DNA of 64,000 nucleotides from Isotricha intestinalis (Eukaryota > Ciliophora > Litostomatea > Vestibuliferida > Isotrichidae): assembly GCA_023807065.1 (NCBI GenBank), contig JAJJLU010003503.1, forward strand, positions 1 through 64,000. The letters are read 5' to 3'. The notes under the pieces are model-generated. The model had not been told where the DNA came from, ran no database searches, and worked only from the letters and a program-made list of their open reading frames with translations. Below, in pieces: positions 19,385 through 29,882 of this stretch (within the stretch, counting starts at the first letter, position 1; every line of letters starts with the position of its first letter). Made by a program: the position numbers and the translations under genes.

Positions 19385-20581
19385 TTAATAATCCTGTATT
19401 AAATTTAATTCTATTTGATTATTATATTTTATATTTCTATTATTAATGAGATTTTTTTGTTTTGAAAATTTTAATCCTATATAAATTAAAAATATTATTA
19501 ATATTAAGTAGATGAAAAGATGCATTGAATTTTCTTTAATTATATTATTATCTACTTTACTAATATATTTCTCAGAATAAAATCCAATTTCTTTATTTTC
19601 ATAATCATATAAAATAACAAATTCTTCCATTATCTTAGTATTTAAAATAATGAGAGAATCACCATTTTTAATATCAAATTGAAAAATAGAAACATAATCA
19701 TTAATATCAAAACACCCAATTTCTTGTTTATAAAAAATTCTTTCTTTTGGAATTTTCATTGCCCAATTTCCAAAAGATAAATAAATATCATTTTTAATAT
19801 TTTTTGTATCATTACATGCAAAAACTAAATGATCAAATCTATTAGTAATAACACATTTTTTTTGTATTAATAATTTTTTAAAGTAATTTTCTTCTAATTG
19901 TCTAAATAATGATAATGGAATATTAATTATCTCATGATATTTAAATGATAATAATGTTATTATAGAATATTTTTCTTCTATTGGAATTAATTTATTCTTT
20001 TTATTTCCTATGAAAAAACCTTTAAATTTACATTGCCAATTTCTATTTGGGAAATATTGATTATCATATTTAATATTTTTTATTAATGAGCATTTCCCAT
20101 AATTTATGTTTTCTTCTTTATAATTAGGAAAATATCCAAATTCAAGAAAAGATTTATTTAAATTTAAAGTAAATATTTTCCTTGTAATTAATTTTTGTTC
20201 ATATAATTGATTAATAAATGAATATTTATTTTCTTCTGAATCTCCTTCATAACCTAATCCTAATTTGTTTATTTCAGTTTCACCGTTATTATTTATTGAT
20301 ATCATTTTTAATCTAAAATTTGTTTTATTATTAATAGAAATTTCACTTTCAATTAATTGACCTATGTATTTTGTCTCTTTATATTCTATATTATAATTTG
20401 GTTTTATTATTTCTTGTTTTGATTTTATTTTTGATGATATTATAAAAAAATTTTCTGTGTCAATATAATATTTATTTCCTAAATTAATATAATAATCTCC
20501 GAAAGTTTGTTCTAGTTTAAATTTTATTTCTTTTCCTATTATCAAATCAAATAAAAAAGTGATAAAATATATATTCTTCAT
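19385..20581 (-). CDS. Membrane-anchored aspartyl-protease-fold protein, probably inactive
   Basis: A pepsin-fold protein of 398 aa: signal peptide (about 1-16, MKNIYFITFLFDLIIG), luminal domain, and a C-terminal membrane helix (about 350-370, LFIYLILIIFLIYIGLKF) with a short cytosolic tail. Family landmarks are LGLGYEGDS plus YSFINQLYEQKLITRKIFTL, and a C-lobe ending VILYDYENKEIGFYSE. The first active-site motif reads DTE, not DTG. At the second site, the Asp expected nine residues before IPLSLF is Phe, and no D[ST]G exists. Catalysis by the usual mechanism is therefore unlikely. It is a paralogue of the protein at 41004-42521, sharing YGxC, NRxWxC, FGxWxMK and YDYxNxxIGFYS. It could bind peptides or serve as a receptor. 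Confidence 0.82.
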   Translation of the reverse strand: MKNIYFITFLFDLIIGKEIKFKLEQTFGDYYINLGNKYYIDTENFFIISSKIKSKQEIIKPNYNIEYKETKYIGQLIESEISINNKTNFRLKMISINNNGETEINKLGLGYEGDSEENKYSFINQLYEQKLITRKIFTLNLNKSFLEFGYFPNYKEENINYGKCSLIKNIKYDNQYFPNRNWQCKFKGFFIGNKKNKLIPIEEKYSIITLLSFKYHEIINIPLSLFRQLEENYFKKLLIQKKCVITNRFDHLVFACNDTKNIKNDIYLSFGNWAMKIPKERIFYKQEIGCFDINDYVSIFQFDIKNGDSLIILNTKIMEEFVILYDYENKEIGFYSEKYISKVDNNIIKENSMHLFIYLILIIFLIYIGLKFSKQKNLINNRNIKYNNQIELNLIQDY

Positions 20582-20800
20582 TTTATTACTTTAAATTTAT
20601 CCCACTTTCTATTTTAAAATAAATAAAAAAAAAAAGAATTATATTAAAATAATTTATTGACAATAAAACTTAATAAGATAAAAAATCTATAAAAACTCCC
20701 AAATAAATAAAAGAAATATATAAAAAATTATTACACCTTTTCAATTAATTATATATACCAAAAAATATATAACAATAAAATCATAAACGCTCTCTAATAA

Positions 20801-20815
20801 TATTTTCGAAATATC
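20801..20815 (-). other. Short inverted repeat past the serine-hydrolase stop
   Basis: ATATTT and AAATAT flank a 3-nt loop within 25 bp downstream of the stop of the next gene. It resembles the small hairpins seen after other stops, and chance is possible. Confidence 0.25.
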
Positions 20816-20823
20816 AAAAAAAA

Positions 20824-21960
20824 TTATTTCAAACCTAACATTTCTTTAATCTCTCTAACAATTTTTCTTTGAATAGGTTGATTATAAGTTCTTCCTCCAG
20901 CTTTTTCATCAGTTGCAAACATAGTAACAACCATATTATAATCTTCAAAAACAAAAGTATATTGTCCTTGTAAACCACAAAAATAATCCATTTTAACACC
21001 ATCTATCATCATAGTCCAAGCTTGTAAACCATAAAAATCATTTTTTTCTTCTGGATATTCACTATCAAATAATTCATCATTTGGAGTAAACATATCATTT
21101 ATATATTTTTCACTAATTATTTGCTTTCCATCAACTTTTCCTTTATCTAAAATTAATTTACCAAATCTTAAGAAATCTTCAGTATTTAAAAATAAACAAC
21201 AAAAAGCTTTAATATTATATACTCTATCAGTACTCCATATAGCATTATTTTTAGCAATATAATTATATAAATTATATTGAATAAATTTATGTGTTTCAAC
21301 TCCTGAAACTTTTTTAATAATTTCACTTAAAATTTGAGTATTTAAATTAGAATAGCGATACAGTGTTCCTGGAATTAATTTATCATTTACAGGATAATTT
21401 TTACATCTATCAGTTAAATTATATGCAAAATAATCAAATGCCATATCAAGATACCAATGAATTAAAGGATCAGAATATCCTGAACTCATTTCTAAAACAT
21501 TTTTAATTGTTGCATTTTTAAAAGGTGACCAATCTAAATATTTAGATACTAAATCATTTATATTTAATAAATTCCTATCTTGTAATATTCCTATTGCAAA
21601 TGATATTATTGTTTTTGTTGCACTAAATAAATTAAATTGAGATTTTTCCGTGTTTTTATTATAATATTCTTCGACTATTATATTATTGTCTTTTAATATC
21701 ATTAATGTTTCTATGTGATATTTTTTATTAAAATTATATTTTTCTTTGTCATATGATATTAATTTACGGGGAATGTTTTTTAAATTTGGATTTCCTATTA
21801 AATTGATTTTTGGAAATAATTTGTAGTCTTCATGAGAAGTTTTCATTCTTGATGCTGCTTGAAATAATGTATATAAGTCATGCTTTAAGTTTGTTCCTAA
21901 TATTGTTGCTAATGAAATAATTAGGAATGAAGATAATATATATATGTGTAATTTTCTCAT
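20824..21960 (-). CDS. Beta-lactamase-fold serine hydrolase (class C/penicillin-binding-protein-like)
   Basis: A 378-aa secreted or membrane-anchored serine hydrolase of the beta-lactamase/esterase family. An N-terminal hydrophobic segment (about 3-22, KLHIYILSSFLIISLATILG) acts as signal peptide or anchor. The catalytic SxxK is SATK (Ser113, Lys116) and the second motif is YSN (203-205, in LYRYSNLN). DLVSKYLDWSPFKNATIKNVLEMSSGYSD is the typical stretch after SxxK. A GLQGQY segment near residue 330 sits where the HTG-like motif is expected. All main residues are present, so an active esterase or peptidase is plausible; the substrate is unknown. The family is mainly bacterial, so ancient acquisition from bacteria is possible, but base composition is fully ameliorated. 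Confidence 0.88.
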   Translation of the reverse strand: MRKLHIYILSSFLIISLATILGTNLKHDLYTLFQAASRMKTSHEDYKLFPKINLIGNPNLKNIPRKLISYDKEKYNFNKKYHIETLMILKDNNIIVEEYYNKNTEKSQFNLFSATKTIISFAIGILQDRNLLNINDLVSKYLDWSPFKNATIKNVLEMSSGYSDPLIHWYLDMAFDYFAYNLTDRCKNYPVNDKLIPGTLYRYSNLNTQILSEIIKKVSGVETHKFIQYNLYNYIAKNNAIWSTDRVYNIKAFCCLFLNTEDFLRFGKLILDKGKVDGKQIISEKYINDMFTPNDELFDSEYPEEKNDFYGLQAWTMMIDGVKMDYFCGLQGQYTFVFEDYNMVVTMFATDEKAGGRTYNQPIQRKIVREIKEMLGLK

Positions 21961-22745
21961 TTCGTTTTTTTATTAAATTTTAATTAACATCAATTATATA
22001 TTATTTATGTTTTTATAATATTATAATTTATTATTAATTTTTAAGGGATTATAACGTTTTAGATTTTTTATTTGAGATTTTTAGGAATTTGATTTTTGGT
22101 GGATTATGATTTAAAACTAAATAAAGGATATTTTTTATTATACTTTTTGTTTGTTTTTTTTTTCGTCATTGTCTACATTGAAGAGAATATTATATATATT
22201 ATAATAATTATAATTTCATTTATTTAATTTAATATAAATTAAATTTGAAATACTATATAAACATAATTATTTTTTAAGGTATTTTTTTATAATTTTAATA
22301 TGAAATTAAAATTCAGAAAGGTATTTTAATAGATTTAAAAAATATTATATTGTTTTCTTGTATATTTTAATTAAAAAATTTTATATTTATCTTCATTTCA
22401 AAAAAATATTTTGTTAATATAATAAAATATAATATAGAAATTTTATTTATTTTATTAAACGCATAAATTAATAATTTTAAATTAGGAAGGATTATTAAAT
22501 TCAGAAAAAAATCTATAAATAAGATATTATGATTCTATAAAAAGTAAAAACATTTCATAATTTATGAAAAATTTATTTTTTTATAGTTATTATAATTATG
22601 TTCTATCTGGGTATTTATCTTTTTATGAATAATAAAATATTAATATATTTATTTTTTTAATATTTTATTATTTAGTTATTTTATTTCAAATTTATAATTA
22701 TATTACAAAAATATATTAATTTCTTTTAAAAATAAATGTAAAAAA
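21961..22745. other. Intergenic region
   Basis: At 785 bp this is the largest featureless gap in the window, lying between two minus-strand genes. It is almost pure A/T with runs of T and A, and I see no frame, repeat or structured RNA in it. Confidence 0.5.
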
Positions 22746-25118
22746 TTATATATTAGATTTTCTCATACCTTGAACTTGATTTTTTAAATTACTCAAAGTA
22801 TAAGTTAATTCTTTTAATTTAGTATCAAATTTTGCTGAAGCAATTAAAGCACTATTCATTTTTGTATAAGCTTTATTTCCTAATTTCAATAAAGGGTGGT
22901 TTAAATATTTAATATATTGTTTATTTTTATTTTTTTTATTTAAATTTTCAGTATTTATATAATTTAGATTTTGATTAATTGGATTTTTATGTTTATTGTT
23001 ATTAATGTTATGATTGTTATTTTGATTAATGTTAGTTTTTTTATTAAGATTCATATTATTACTTTCAAAAATATTTCCTTTATGATGAAATAAATTTTCT
23101 ATATTTAAATTTATTTTCTTTGTTTTTTTCTCTCCATTAAACCTATTTACTCTTAAATTCATTTTATATTGTTTTGGATATGTTTTTTTTGTTTCTATAA
23201 ATTGAGTTTCAATTCTTGTATCTTGACTTGTTGTTAATTCTGTTTTATTATAAATTAAATTTGGTTTATTTCTATAAACAATATTAGATGATTTTTTATT
23301 TTGAAATAAATCATTTATGTTTTTAGTTATTTCACTTTGGTATGTATTAATTACATTTTTTTTATATTCATCACTATTATTAATCTTTTTACTATATTTG
23401 GTGTGGAAAATAGAATTGATATTAATTGTATTATTTCCAATATTTTTAGAATTTGATTTTGTTTTATTTATTGAATTTTCTAAAGAATAAATAGAATTAG
23501 TAATATATTTTTCAGTTAATTTTTCTTCATTTTGATTGTTAATAATTGAATCTAAATTAGATATATCATCCATATATTTAATTTGACCAGTATTATATTT
23601 ATATTTATTGATATTATTATATGGATTAATTCCTTTAATTTTTTTAATATCATTTCCATATAATTCAAAATTTGTTGGGTTTCTATTATAAGATAAATTA
23701 TTTTTTCTACTTATTTTTTCTTCATTATAAATTTTATCAAATTTACTTCTTGTAGTTATAGAGGTATACTTATAATCTTTTTTATTATCTGAAAGTTGTA
23801 AATTAAAAAATTTTTTTAAAGAATTTTGCTCTTTTGGTATTTTATCATTTTTATCTTTAGAATCATTTGAATTAGACTCTATATTGTATTTTTCAGTGAA
23901 TTCATCATTTAAAATATCAAAATTATTTGACTGAGTGTTAATCGTATTATAACCATGAAAATTAATAGTTTTATAAAAAATTTTATGAGAATTAATTAAT
24001 TTTTCCAAATCTTTTATTAAACTTTCTTTATTATTTTTATGTTCAGAAGTATGAATTTCATAAGGATCATATTTTTTTTCCACTTTCTTATAATCAATAT
24101 TAATTTTTACAGGTTTAATATTAATATAATTTCTTTCCCCATTTAATTTAGAATTTTCAATTTTCCCTTGAGTAGAACATCTTTTATAAGTATCAAATAA
24201 ATAATCACTACAAAATATTCTATCAGTATTATAATTAATCCTGTTAATTTCATGAGAACTAATAACTTCATTGATAAATAATTCAGGATGAATTTTTTTA
24301 AAAATTTCCTTTCCTTTTAAATAAAAAGAATGTTTTTTAATATCAAATATAGTGAATCTTTTATATGGGTCATTAATTAAAATATTTTTCATTAAATTTT
24401 TTGCAATTTTAGAAATAAATTTAGGATAATGAACTTTACATTCTTCAATTTTTTTAAATAAAATAGAATTATTTTTATCTTCAAAAGGTAAAAATCCACA
24501 TAACATAACAAATAAAATAATTCCAGTACTCCATATATCAATATAATAACCATTATATTTTTTTCCTGAAACCATTTCTGGAGAAGCATAACAAGGACTT
24601 CCACAAGGAGTTTTTAGTAAATTATCTCCATTATAAAAATTAGATAAACCAAAATCAATGATTTTTAATATATTACCTTTTGATATTAATAAATTTTCTG
24701 GCTTTAAATCTCTATGAACTACTCCATTTGAATGAATATATTCTAAACCATTAATTAATTGATAATAATAATAACATGCTTCTTTTTCTGATAATCTTTT
24801 TTTTTGAATTATATAATTAAATAATTCTCCATATTTACAATATTCCATTATGATGAAATGATAATTTGCATTTTCTATTATTTCATATGTTTTTATTAAG
24901 TTTATATGAGAAAAATTTTTTAATATGTGTATTTCCCGTTTTATTCTTATAAAATCATTTTTAGTTTTTATTTTTGATTTTTCTAATATTTTTATTGCCA
25001 CTTTTTCTTTTGTTTGATTGTTTATTCCTAATTTTACTTTACTAAATGTTCCTTTTCCAATTGTTCCTTTAACTTCATACTGAGATAATATATTTGGGTA
25101 ATCTTCTATTAAATTCAT
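22746..25118 (-). CDS. AMPK/SNF1-like Ser/Thr kinase with Asn-rich C-terminus
   Basis: A 790-aa CAMKL kinase with its catalytic domain at about 14-268. Motifs: IGKGTFSKVKL (20-30), Lys43 in VAIKIL, HRDLKPENLL (135-144), DFGLSNFY (155-162) and KTPCGSPCYASPE (169-181). Thr170 corresponds to the activating Thr phosphorylated by LKB1-type kinases in AMPK relatives. IDIWSTGIILFVMLCGFLPF is the expected F helix. The enzyme should be active. The 520 residues after the domain are Asn/Lys/Ser-rich and disordered-looking, without an evident UBA or KA1 domain; the final 35 residues (NSALIASAKFDTKLKELTYT and on) are more ordered. Such kinases often sense energy or polarity; which applies here is unknown. 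Confidence 0.92.
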   Translation of the reverse strand: MNLIEDYPNILSQYEVKGTIGKGTFSKVKLGINNQTKEKVAIKILEKSKIKTKNDFIRIKREIHILKNFSHINLIKTYEIIENANYHFIIMEYCKYGELFNYIIQKKRLSEKEACYYYYQLINGLEYIHSNGVVHRDLKPENLLISKGNILKIIDFGLSNFYNGDNLLKTPCGSPCYASPEMVSGKKYNGYYIDIWSTGIILFVMLCGFLPFEDKNNSILFKKIEECKVHYPKFISKIAKNLMKNILINDPYKRFTIFDIKKHSFYLKGKEIFKKIHPELFINEVISSHEINRINYNTDRIFCSDYLFDTYKRCSTQGKIENSKLNGERNYINIKPVKINIDYKKVEKKYDPYEIHTSEHKNNKESLIKDLEKLINSHKIFYKTINFHGYNTINTQSNNFDILNDEFTEKYNIESNSNDSKDKNDKIPKEQNSLKKFFNLQLSDNKKDYKYTSITTRSKFDKIYNEEKISRKNNLSYNRNPTNFELYGNDIKKIKGINPYNNINKYKYNTGQIKYMDDISNLDSIINNQNEEKLTEKYITNSIYSLENSINKTKSNSKNIGNNTININSIFHTKYSKKINNSDEYKKNVINTYQSEITKNINDLFQNKKSSNIVYRNKPNLIYNKTELTTSQDTRIETQFIETKKTYPKQYKMNLRVNRFNGEKKTKKINLNIENLFHHKGNIFESNNMNLNKKTNINQNNNHNINNNKHKNPINQNLNYINTENLNKKNKNKQYIKYLNHPLLKLGNKAYTKMNSALIASAKFDTKLKELTYTLSNLKNQVQGMRKSNI

Positions 25119-25374
25119 TTTATTTTAAATTTAATATTAAATAATTAAATTAATTTATTTGTTTTTTTTGAATGTTTTTGTTTTTTAGAGAATTTGGATT
25201 TTTTTTATAAAATGTTTTCTTGTCTATAAAGAAAATTTCGAATTTTTCGAAAAAAAATCATTTTAATTATTCATTTTTTTAAAATTAAAATCATTATTTG
25301 AGTCTCAAAAAAAATAAAATTTCTATAAATTAAAATATACTAAACAATACATAATATTAAACAATTAATAAAAT

Positions 25375-28300
25375 ATGACTTCAATATTTGAAAACAATAG
25401 GAAAAAATTATTTTCAAATCCACAAAAAATAATAATTCCATCTCGCCAAAATAATTATTTATCAGAAGAAATAAAAGTAAAATCTCATCCTAAATCATTA
25501 ACAAGTAAAACTAATTATAAAGATTTAATAAATAATTATCTAAAAAGCAAAAAAAATTATAATAAATTATATCCAAAAGGAAGAAGGAGAAATTCTTCTC
25601 CGACATACTTAAAAAAAATATATATGAAAAACCAGAAAAAATTAGGAAATTACTTTAAAAAAAATAAATATGATGAAGGATTAAAATTAGAAGGAAATAA
25701 ATCTTATGAAGATATATCAATAGAAAATTACATTAATGAAATAGATTCATATATTAATCATATAGAACAAAAATTAAAAGAAAATAATTTATATTATTTA
25801 TATCCTGAAGAAGATGATTTAATAAGTGAAAGATTAAAATTATCTCCAATTCCAAGTAAAAGTAGAATTTTAATGAAATCTGATAAAGAAATACAAGATT
25901 TATCTTCTGCTGAAAGATCTGCTGTTATGTTAAGAAGATTTGAATATACTCATGGTTTTCCTAATAAAAATTTTAAAAATGATTTTAGAATTTTATTAAA
26001 AAATAAAAGACAAAGAATTTTTATTTTTTTAAATGAAGCAGCTTTAACTATTCAAAGGTGGTGGAAACAAATTTTACAAAACAGAAATGACATTAATGTT
26101 AATAATAATATAAGAAATAATTATAGTAATAATAATTTCACTTTTAAACATAATATTAATGGGAATTTTGATGATAGGAATTTAAATTTGGCTAAAATTT
26201 TCTTTAAACAAATGGAAGTGTTTTATTATATGAAAAGAAATAAAAAAAGAAGGAAAAATATATTTTTTTATTTTATTGGTCAATTAAGAGCTTTAACTAG
26301 AAAAAAATTAAAAAAAAATTTTAACCCTGAATCAAATTTAAATATCAGGAATGATGAAAAAGAATTTAAAAATAAATATAATAATTATAATAATAACATT
26401 GACTATAATAATTATAATACTAGTAATAGTAATAATTATTATAGTCCAGGAAAAGAAAGAGAAATTGCATATAGTAATGAAATAAGAAATAATTTTAAAA
26501 TAAAATCTCCAAAAAACAATATGAAAGATAATCATAATTATAGACCTATATTAAAAGAAGAAAATATTAATCGAATGATATTAGAAAATGGAGCTACAAT
26601 AATTATAGGAAGAGAAGATAAAAAAATTAAGAAAAATAAAATAAAATTAATTGAGGCTTCAAATAATACTTCAAAAATTAATAAAGATAAAATAAAACAA
26701 TATATTTATAATTCCCCAAATAAAAATGAAATAAGAAGTATATTTGGAAGTCCTTTAGATAATTACTCAGAAAGATTCAAAAGAAAAATTGGAAATTCAA
26801 ATTCAATTCAAAAAGATAAAGAAAAAGATATGGAAAAAAAATATAGATATCTTCTGGAAAAAAGTAAAAGTGGAAATAGAAAAATAAATGATAATCGTTA
26901 TTATTTAAATCCAAATTGTGGTCATTGTTGTAACAGTGAAGGTAATGATGATGTTAAACCTTTTTCTTTTAGAAATAATAACCCTTTGTTAAATAATTTT
27001 CAAATATATAATGATGAAAATAATTTAATTTTAAAAGATAGAAAAGAAGGTAATATAAATAAAAAAAATGAAAAAGAAATAAATATGGATTATTCAGATG
27101 AAGATAAACCTAATAATCATAGTTTAACAAATGAATTAGATAATGAAGAAGAAGAATTTCCTATTCAATTTCCTAAAGAAAATTATCCTCAAGAATTATA
27201 TAAATATAAGTCAATTAATGAAACAAAAAAGAATAAAAATAATAATAAAAAGGAAGATAATATAAATGATAATAACTCCATTAATTCTTCATTAATAAAA
27301 AATTCTATTTCTTCAAGTAATTCAAGGAATAATTTTAATAGAAGTTCTTTTGATGAAAATAAAAAAAAAAAAAGTTCTAAAAATATGAACAATCCTCCAA
27401 ATGAAGAAGAAATTTCAAAAAATTCTGAAGAAATAATGAATAAAATTTTAAAAAAAAGAAAAGGTGATATTCAAAATTATGGGAATTATAAAAACAACAT
27501 AATTTCAAAAAAATCTTTGAATGAAGGTAATAAGTATAACTTTAATAATAATAATAATAAGAATAATATCAAAGCAAATAATTATAACAACATTCATGAC
27601 AATTATAATACTTTTGATATTAGAAATAATAGAAATAAGAATTTAAATAATAGTTTAAATTCAAGTAAAAATTCTTCAAAAAAATCTTTTAATCAAAGTA
27701 TTTCACTCAAAAATAATAATTCAAATAATAATAATATAAATAATAGCAAAAATTCAATAAATAATAAAAATTATTTAATAAATTTAAATGATGGTAAAGC
27801 AAATAAAATTAATTCTATGAATAATAAAAGTCGATATCAACGTATTAGTAACGTAATTAAAAATAATATAAAAAATGATAAAAATCAAAATATTAAAAAA
27901 AAAGAAGAACCAGAAATTGATTCAAAAAAAAAGAATAATATTGAAAACAAAGAAAAAGAAAAGAAAATACTATTAAATAATAATATAATAAGTGATGAAA
28001 ATAAAACCAAATATCCAAAAAAATTAATGAAAATAAATGCAGAAGAAGATGAAACAATACCAAATCATTTAAATAATGTAAATTTTCTTAATAAAATAAA
28101 AAATAAATCCAATATTTCAGAAACAGAAGATGCGATTGAAGTTAGTGATGAATATGGAATAATAAATTTGACAAATGAAATGAATGCAAAAAATAACCAA
28201 ATTAAAAAAAATAATAAAAATACCAAATTAATTAATCTTCATCAAAGTGATAAAAAAATATTTAAAGAAGAAGATAATATTTCAGAACAAGATAACAATA

Positions 28301-29610
28301 ACAATAATAATATTTATTATAATAAAATAAATAATAACAATAACAATAATAAAAAAAACAAAAATTACTCTAAAAATAACATAGATAATTCATTTGTAGA
28401 AACTGGAGATTTACAAAAAAAGAATATATCAAATTTTGAAGAATTAAAATTAAAAAAAAAAGAAGGCAATGATTTAAATAAAAGAGATAAAAATAATTTA
28501 ATTAAAATATCAAATGATTCAAAGTTTATAAAGAATAATATTGAAGATTCAAATTATACTTCATCAGAAAATAATATTCTGAATAAATCAAAAAAAATAA
28601 ATATTAAAGCAGAACCTGAAAATATTCCTACAATAAGAAAATTATTACATTCATATGATGGGAGAAGCTTTAGTAGAAGCAAAAGTAAAAAAGAAAATAA
28701 TTCTGATAATGAATTAAATTCAGTTAAATTTGAAAATAGGAAAAAACTTGAATTTCCAAATACAATTAGTTATAAAAAAATGAATCAAAGTTATAATGAT
28801 ATTTATAAATATAAATTTTCAAAAAATAAATTAAGATTAACAAATTCTTCAAGTTTAAGTTATATTCATAATAGAAATAGTAATAGTTTATCTACTGAAG
28901 TAAAAATTGAAAAATTTATTTATTTCATTAATCTATTTCATAAACAAGAATTTTTCAGTAGATTAGTTTTAAACTATTTACATAAAAATAAAGTTAATTT
29001 AAATGATCAAGAATTAATTTGTTTACTTAAATTAGGTAAAAGTAATACATATCAAAGAATATTAAATAATAGCTTAAAATTAAATTTAACAAAAGATGAT
29101 TATGATAATAAAGATATATCTTTTAAAGATTGGGTAAAAAAATTTGTAAAAAATAAAAATGAAGAAGAAAATAAAAATAATAAAATAAAAAACAAATATA
29201 AAATGTTTTTTAATGTGACAAAAATATTAAAAAAAGAAAAAAAAGATTCTGAAGAAGATGAAAAAGATATATTAGATATACCAAAAAAAGAATTTAATTT
29301 ATCTAATAATTTTATTGATTCATATATTGATAATAAAAAAAAAACAATAAGAAAAATTAAAATTTTAAATGAAAGCAATAAAAAATTTTCCAATTCATTA
29401 GATGAAAATTATGATTCTGATTTATTTTTTTATAAAAATTTTAAAAATAAAAAATTGAATAATTTTAATACAAGAAATAAAAGAGATACATCTAAAGATA
29501 TTATAATACCAAAAAATTTAAATCAAGCTTATAATTTAATTAGATGCAAAAAGAAAAAATATGATAGTGAATTTCTTAGAGAGTTTAATGATGAAAGGGA
29601 TAATTTTTAG
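25375..29610 (+). CDS. Giant Asn/Lys-rich protein with an IQ motif (1411 aa)
   Basis: The largest low-complexity protein in the window. It has an ordered N-terminal part (about 100-235) with SKSRILMKSDKEIQDLSSAE and, at about 220-233, AALTIQRWWKQIL, a clear IQ motif able to bind calmodulin or a calmodulin-like light chain. Residues about 330-1150 are Asn/Lys/Ser-rich and probably disordered, apart from a small Cys/His cluster (NPNCGHCCNSEG, near 518). A second compositionally normal block (about 1185-1265, KFIYFINLFHKQEFFSRLVL and on) is presumably folded. The stop is TAG, one of only a few here. No family is recognised. Proteins with this IQ-then-disorder arrangement are common in protist cytoskeletons. 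Confidence 0.8.
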   Translation: MTSIFENNRKKLFSNPQKIIIPSRQNNYLSEEIKVKSHPKSLTSKTNYKDLINNYLKSKKNYNKLYPKGRRRNSSPTYLKKIYMKNQKKLGNYFKKNKYDEGLKLEGNKSYEDISIENYINEIDSYINHIEQKLKENNLYYLYPEEDDLISERLKLSPIPSKSRILMKSDKEIQDLSSAERSAVMLRRFEYTHGFPNKNFKNDFRILLKNKRQRIFIFLNEAALTIQRWWKQILQNRNDINVNNNIRNNYSNNNFTFKHNINGNFDDRNLNLAKIFFKQMEVFYYMKRNKKRRKNIFFYFIGQLRALTRKKLKKNFNPESNLNIRNDEKEFKNKYNNYNNNIDYNNYNTSNSNNYYSPGKEREIAYSNEIRNNFKIKSPKNNMKDNHNYRPILKEENINRMILENGATIIIGREDKKIKKNKIKLIEASNNTSKINKDKIKQYIYNSPNKNEIRSIFGSPLDNYSERFKRKIGNSNSIQKDKEKDMEKKYRYLLEKSKSGNRKINDNRYYLNPNCGHCCNSEGNDDVKPFSFRNNNPLLNNFQIYNDENNLILKDRKEGNINKKNEKEINMDYSDEDKPNNHSLTNELDNEEEEFPIQFPKENYPQELYKYKSINETKKNKNNNKKEDNINDNNSINSSLIKNSISSSNSRNNFNRSSFDENKKKKSSKNMNNPPNEEEISKNSEEIMNKILKKRKGDIQNYGNYKNNIISKKSLNEGNKYNFNNNNNKNNIKANNYNNIHDNYNTFDIRNNRNKNLNNSLNSSKNSSKKSFNQSISLKNNNSNNNNINNSKNSINNKNYLINLNDGKANKINSMNNKSRYQRISNVIKNNIKNDKNQNIKKKEEPEIDSKKKNNIENKEKEKKILLNNNIISDENKTKYPKKLMKINAEEDETIPNHLNNVNFLNKIKNKSNISETEDAIEVSDEYGIINLTNEMNAKNNQIKKNNKNTKLINLHQSDKKIFKEEDNISEQDNNNNNNIYYNKINNNNNNNKKNKNYSKNNIDNSFVETGDLQKKNISNFEELKLKKKEGNDLNKRDKNNLIKISNDSKFIKNNIEDSNYTSSENNILNKSKKINIKAEPENIPTIRKLLHSYDGRSFSRSKSKKENNSDNELNSVKFENRKKLEFPNTISYKKMNQSYNDIYKYKFSKNKLRLTNSSSLSYIHNRNSNSLSTEVKIEKFIYFINLFHKQEFFSRLVLNYLHKNKVNLNDQELICLLKLGKSNTYQRILNNSLKLNLTKDDYDNKDISFKDWVKKFVKNKNEEENKNNKIKNKYKMFFNVTKILKKEKKDSEEDEKDILDIPKKEFNLSNNFIDSYIDNKKKTIRKIKILNESNKKFSNSLDENYDSDLFFYKNFKNKKLNNFNTRNKRDTSKDIIIPKNLNQAYNLIRCKKKKYDSEFLREFNDERDNF

Positions 29611-29882
29611 TGATATGTTATATTATTTTTTATTTTATTTATTATTTTTTATGAATAACATTAAATAAAATATTAATTATTTGATACAAAATTCTTACTT
29701 AAAAAATGTGTTGCATAAAAAGGAATTAAAAAATAAAATTAATTAACAAAAAATATAAAAATATCCATAAAAAAAACAAAAAAAAAAACATTATCATTTT
29801 GATTAAAAAATCCCAAAACAAAAAAATAAAAAAGCATATGTGTATTTTAAATTAAAATAAACTCCAATAAAATAAATTTTTC

